A stretch of 15,583 bases of DNA from Clostridiales bacterium UBA8153 (GTDB lineage: Bacteria; Bacillota; Sulfobacillia; UBA8153). The notes below the pieces were generated by a model. That model saw only the letters and a list, made by a program, of their open reading frames with translations, had not been told where the DNA came from and did no database searches. The stretch covers positions 1 through 15,583 of the forward strand of contig DMHJ01000176.1 of assembly GCA_003449495.1 (NCBI GenBank), in the 5' to 3' direction. Made by a program: the position numbers and the translations under genes. Below, piece by piece: positions 13,311-15,583 of this stretch. Position 1 is the first letter of the stretch; every line of letters begins with the position of its first letter.

Positions 13311-14702
13311 ATGTACGGGGATAGCGACACCATTGTGGCCGTTGCATCCGCGGCGGGCGAGGCGGGGATAGGGCTGATCAGGATGAGCGGCTCCGGCGCC
13401 CAAGCCATCTGCCGCCGGATATTCCGGACGTCCGGCGGGAAGCGTCTTAGGAGCCTGGAGTCACACCGGGTGTACTACGGTCGCGTGTGTGATCTTGTCA
13501 CCGGCGATCCAGTAGACGAGGTGCTGGTCACCTTCATGGGCTCTCCCCGCAGTTACACCCGGGAAGACGTGGTAGAAGTCTCCTGCCACGGAGGAGCCCT
13601 GCCTGCACGACGGGTCCTCCAGCTACTGCTGGCGGCCGGGGCGCGACTGGCCGAACCCGGCGAGTTCACCCGGAGGGCCTTCATCAATGGCCGCCTCGAT
13701 CTGGCTCAAGCTGAGGCGGTGTGCGAGATCATCAGGGCGCGCAGCGATGCCGCCTTGCGCCAGGCCATGCAGCAGCTGGAGGGGGCGCTGTCCCGCCGGA
13801 TCAGGGACATTTCCCACCGGGTGCAGGGCTTGGTGGCGGCCATCGAAGCCGCCGTAGATTTTCCAGAATACGACGTGGAAGAAATCAGTCGCCAGCAAGT
13901 GCGAGCCGGCGTCCGGGAGGCTCTGACCCAGGTGCGGGCGCTGTTGGAGCGGGCGGATGATGGACGCGTGGTACGCCAGGGGGTGCGGGTGACCATCATC
14001 GGTAAGCCCAACGCCGGTAAATCGGCGCTGTTCAACGCCATGGTGGGGAGGGACCGGGCCATCGTCACGCCGGTGCCCGGCACCACCCGGGACGTTATCG
14101 AGGAAGCAGTGGTCGTAGGCGGCACCCTGCTGATCCTGGCGGATACGGCCGGCATCCGCTACACTGAGGATGCCGTGGAGGGGCAAGGGGTGGAGCGGGC
14201 CCGGCGTGCCGCGGAAGCCGCCGGGCTGTTACTGGCGGTCTTCGACGACAGCCGCCCCTTGGACCAGGATGACCTGGCCGTGGCCTCTCTTGCCCGGGGA
14301 CGCGTGCTGGCGGCCGTGGTGAACAAGGTGGATCTGAACATCCAGGCCATCGAAGAGGCGCAGCTGAGGGAGTGGCTGGGCCCGGCGCCGCTTCAGCGCG
14401 TCTCGGCGACTAGCGGGGATGGTTTGAATGAGCTGCTGGGACTGCTCGCCCAGCTGTGTGCCCGGGGGCAGGTGGAGAGCTGCGGCCCTCCCTTGGTGGC
14501 GGGTGCCCGTCACATCGCCTGCCTGGAAGAGACGGCGACGGCTCTGGAGACGGCCTTGGCCGGAGCCGAAGCTGGCGAGCACCTGGAGGTGCTCTCCGTG
14601 GATCTACACGAAGCCGCCCGGGCCCTGGGCGGGATCACCGGGGAGAGCGTGGACGAGAGCATCCTCCACCGGATCTTCAGGGACTTCTGCATCGGGAAGT
14701 AG
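13311..14702 (+). CDS. mnmE: tRNA uridine-5-carboxymethylaminomethyl(34) synthesis GTPase
   Basis: The 463-residue protein works with MnmG to build the cmnm5 group on wobble U34 of tRNAs, using a folate one-carbon unit. The N-terminal folate-binding region starts DTIVAVASAAGEAGIGLIRMSG. The helical domain carries the inserted G domain: P-loop GKPNAGKS (231-238), GTTRD (257-261), DTAG (278-281), NKVD (338-341). The C-terminus ends FCIGK, with the catalytic-family cysteine in place. Length is normal. ATG 13311 follows a GAGTGAGG site. mnmG begins 9 bp after its stop, so the two partner subunits are co-expressed. Confidence 0.97.
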   Translation: MYGDSDTIVAVASAAGEAGIGLIRMSGSGAQAICRRIFRTSGGKRLRSLESHRVYYGRVCDLVTGDPVDEVLVTFMGSPRSYTREDVVEVSCHGGALPARRVLQLLLAAGARLAEPGEFTRRAFINGRLDLAQAEAVCEIIRARSDAALRQAMQQLEGALSRRIRDISHRVQGLVAAIEAAVDFPEYDVEEISRQQVRAGVREALTQVRALLERADDGRVVRQGVRVTIIGKPNAGKSALFNAMVGRDRAIVTPVPGTTRDVIEEAVVVGGTLLILADTAGIRYTEDAVEGQGVERARRAAEAAGLLLAVFDDSRPLDQDDLAVASLARGRVLAAVVNKVDLNIQAIEEAQLREWLGPAPLQRVSATSGDGLNELLGLLAQLCARGQVESCGPPLVAGARHIACLEETATALETALAGAEAGEHLEVLSVDLHEAARALGGITGESVDESILHRIFRDFCIGK

Positions 14703-14711
14703 GTGGTGAGT

Positions 14712-15583
14712 ATGGCCTACGTGGCCGGCCATTACGATGTGATTGTGCTGGGCACGGGACACGCCGGATGCGAGGCGGCCCTGGCGTCATCCCGGCTGGG
14801 GTGCCGTACCCTCGCGCTCACCATCAACCTGGACAACATCGGCCTGATGCCCTGCAACCCGGCGATCGGCGGTCCGGGTAAGGGTCACCTGGTCCGGGAA
14901 ATCGCCGCTCTAGGCGGCGAGATGGGCAAGGTGGCGGACCGGGCTTCCCTCCAAGTGCGCCTGCTCAATACCGGAAAAGGCCCGGCCGTGCGGGCGCTGC
15001 GAGTGCTGTGTGACAAGGGCCGTTACCAGCGGGTAATGCGCCGTGCCCTGGAGGAACAGCCGGGGTTAGAGGTCAAGCAGGGCATGGTGGTGGAGCTGCA
15101 CCGGCAAGACGGCCGGATGGCCGGGGTGATCACGGCCAACGGCATGCAGTATTCGGCACCGGCGGTGGTTCTGGCTACCGGGGTGTACCTGGAGGGCCGG
15201 GTAATCACCGGGGACTACGGGTACGCTTCCGGACCCCACGGCCAGCTGCCCGCCCGCGGTCTTTCCCGTTGTCTTCAAGAACTGGGCCTCAAGCTGACCC
15301 GGTTCAAGACCGGCACCCCGCCCCGGGTACACCGGCGCTCCCTGGATCTTACGGTGATGGCTCCCCAGTACGGTGATGAGGTGCCCCGGCACTTCTCCTT
15401 CGGTCCCGAGAGGGCCCGGCCCCAGTACCCTTGCTGGCTGACGCACACCAACGCCCGTACCCACGCTGTCATCCGGGCGAACCTGCAACGCGCCCCCCTC
15501 TACACCGGGTCGATCCGCGGCACCGGTCCGCGGTATTGCCCGTCCATCGAGGACAAGGTCGTCAGGTTCGCCGACAGGCTTTC
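14712..15583 (+). CDS. mnmG: tRNA uridine-5-carboxymethylaminomethyl(34) synthesis enzyme, FAD subunit (partial)
   Basis: The first 290 codons are present and the gene runs off the right edge. The FAD dinucleotide motif is GTGHAGCEAA (14-23; the second position of the glycine motif is Thr). MnmG signatures follow: MPCNPAIGGPGKGHLVREI, VRALRVLCDKGRYQ, ATGVYLEGRVITG and LTRFKTGTPPRVHRRSLD. It partners MnmE in wobble-uridine modification, supplying FAD/NADH chemistry. AGGTGG (14701-14706) sits 5 nt before ATG 14712; in-frame GTG codons at 14703 and 14706 lie within that site and are less likely. No frameshift is seen in the visible part. Confidence 0.97.
   Translation, partial: MAYVAGHYDVIVLGTGHAGCEAALASSRLGCRTLALTINLDNIGLMPCNPAIGGPGKGHLVREIAALGGEMGKVADRASLQVRLLNTGKGPAVRALRVLCDKGRYQRVMRRALEEQPGLEVKQGMVVELHRQDGRMAGVITANGMQYSAPAVVLATGVYLEGRVITGDYGYASGPHGQLPARGLSRCLQELGLKLTRFKTGTPPRVHRRSLDLTVMAPQYGDEVPRHFSFGPERARPQYPCWLTHTNARTHAVIRANLQRAPLYTGSIRGTGPRYCPSIEDKVVRFADRL

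Overview
The window looks like the chromosome of a high-GC, Gram-positive anaerobe of the Clostridia/Moorellia/Desulfotomaculia kind. The evidence is a classical T-box leader in front of metG, short Firmicutes-type YidC and Jag proteins, a YkuK-family gene, purine-rich Shine-Dalgarno sites with frequent GTG/TTG starts, and a very large 2-hydroxyacyl-CoA dehydratase-activase fusion protein, a family mostly found in strict anaerobes. The genus cannot be fixed from the sequence alone. All recognised genes are on the + strand.

Region 1 (1-1136) holds an SPFH/stomatin-like membrane protein with its own good promoter. Region 2 (1165-5619) is a housekeeping block: promoter, methionyl T-box, metG, tatD, rsmA and ykuK. 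metG and tatD overlap by 4 bp, and tatD and rsmA are 10 bp apart. This covers tRNA charging, a metal-dependent nuclease, 16S rRNA dimethylation and an uncharacterised RNase H-fold protein. Region 3 (5620-10387) is a roughly 430-bp gene-poor leader rich in hairpins, then one 1.44-thousand-residue protein that joins two BadF/BcrA-type ATPase modules to dehydratase-like cysteine-rich modules.

Region 4 (10388-11173) is about 790 bp without a recognisable gene. It is packed with long, partly mutually exclusive inverted repeats and ends at a perfect consensus sigma-A promoter. Region 5 (11174-15583) is the conserved cluster rpmH-rnpA-yidD-yidC-jag, a terminator-like hairpin, then mnmE and a truncated mnmG. 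These act in ribosome assembly, RNase P, membrane protein insertion and tRNA wobble-uridine modification.

The layout is unusual. In most Firmicutes rpmH is divergent from dnaA across oriC, and metG-tatD-rsmA lies on the other side of oriC reading the opposite way. Here both blocks read the same way, there is no dnaA, and the activase gene plus a repeat-rich gap sits between them. That gap, and the degenerate first ATPase module of the fusion protein, are the parts most worth a second look. No complete new defence or mobile system was found.
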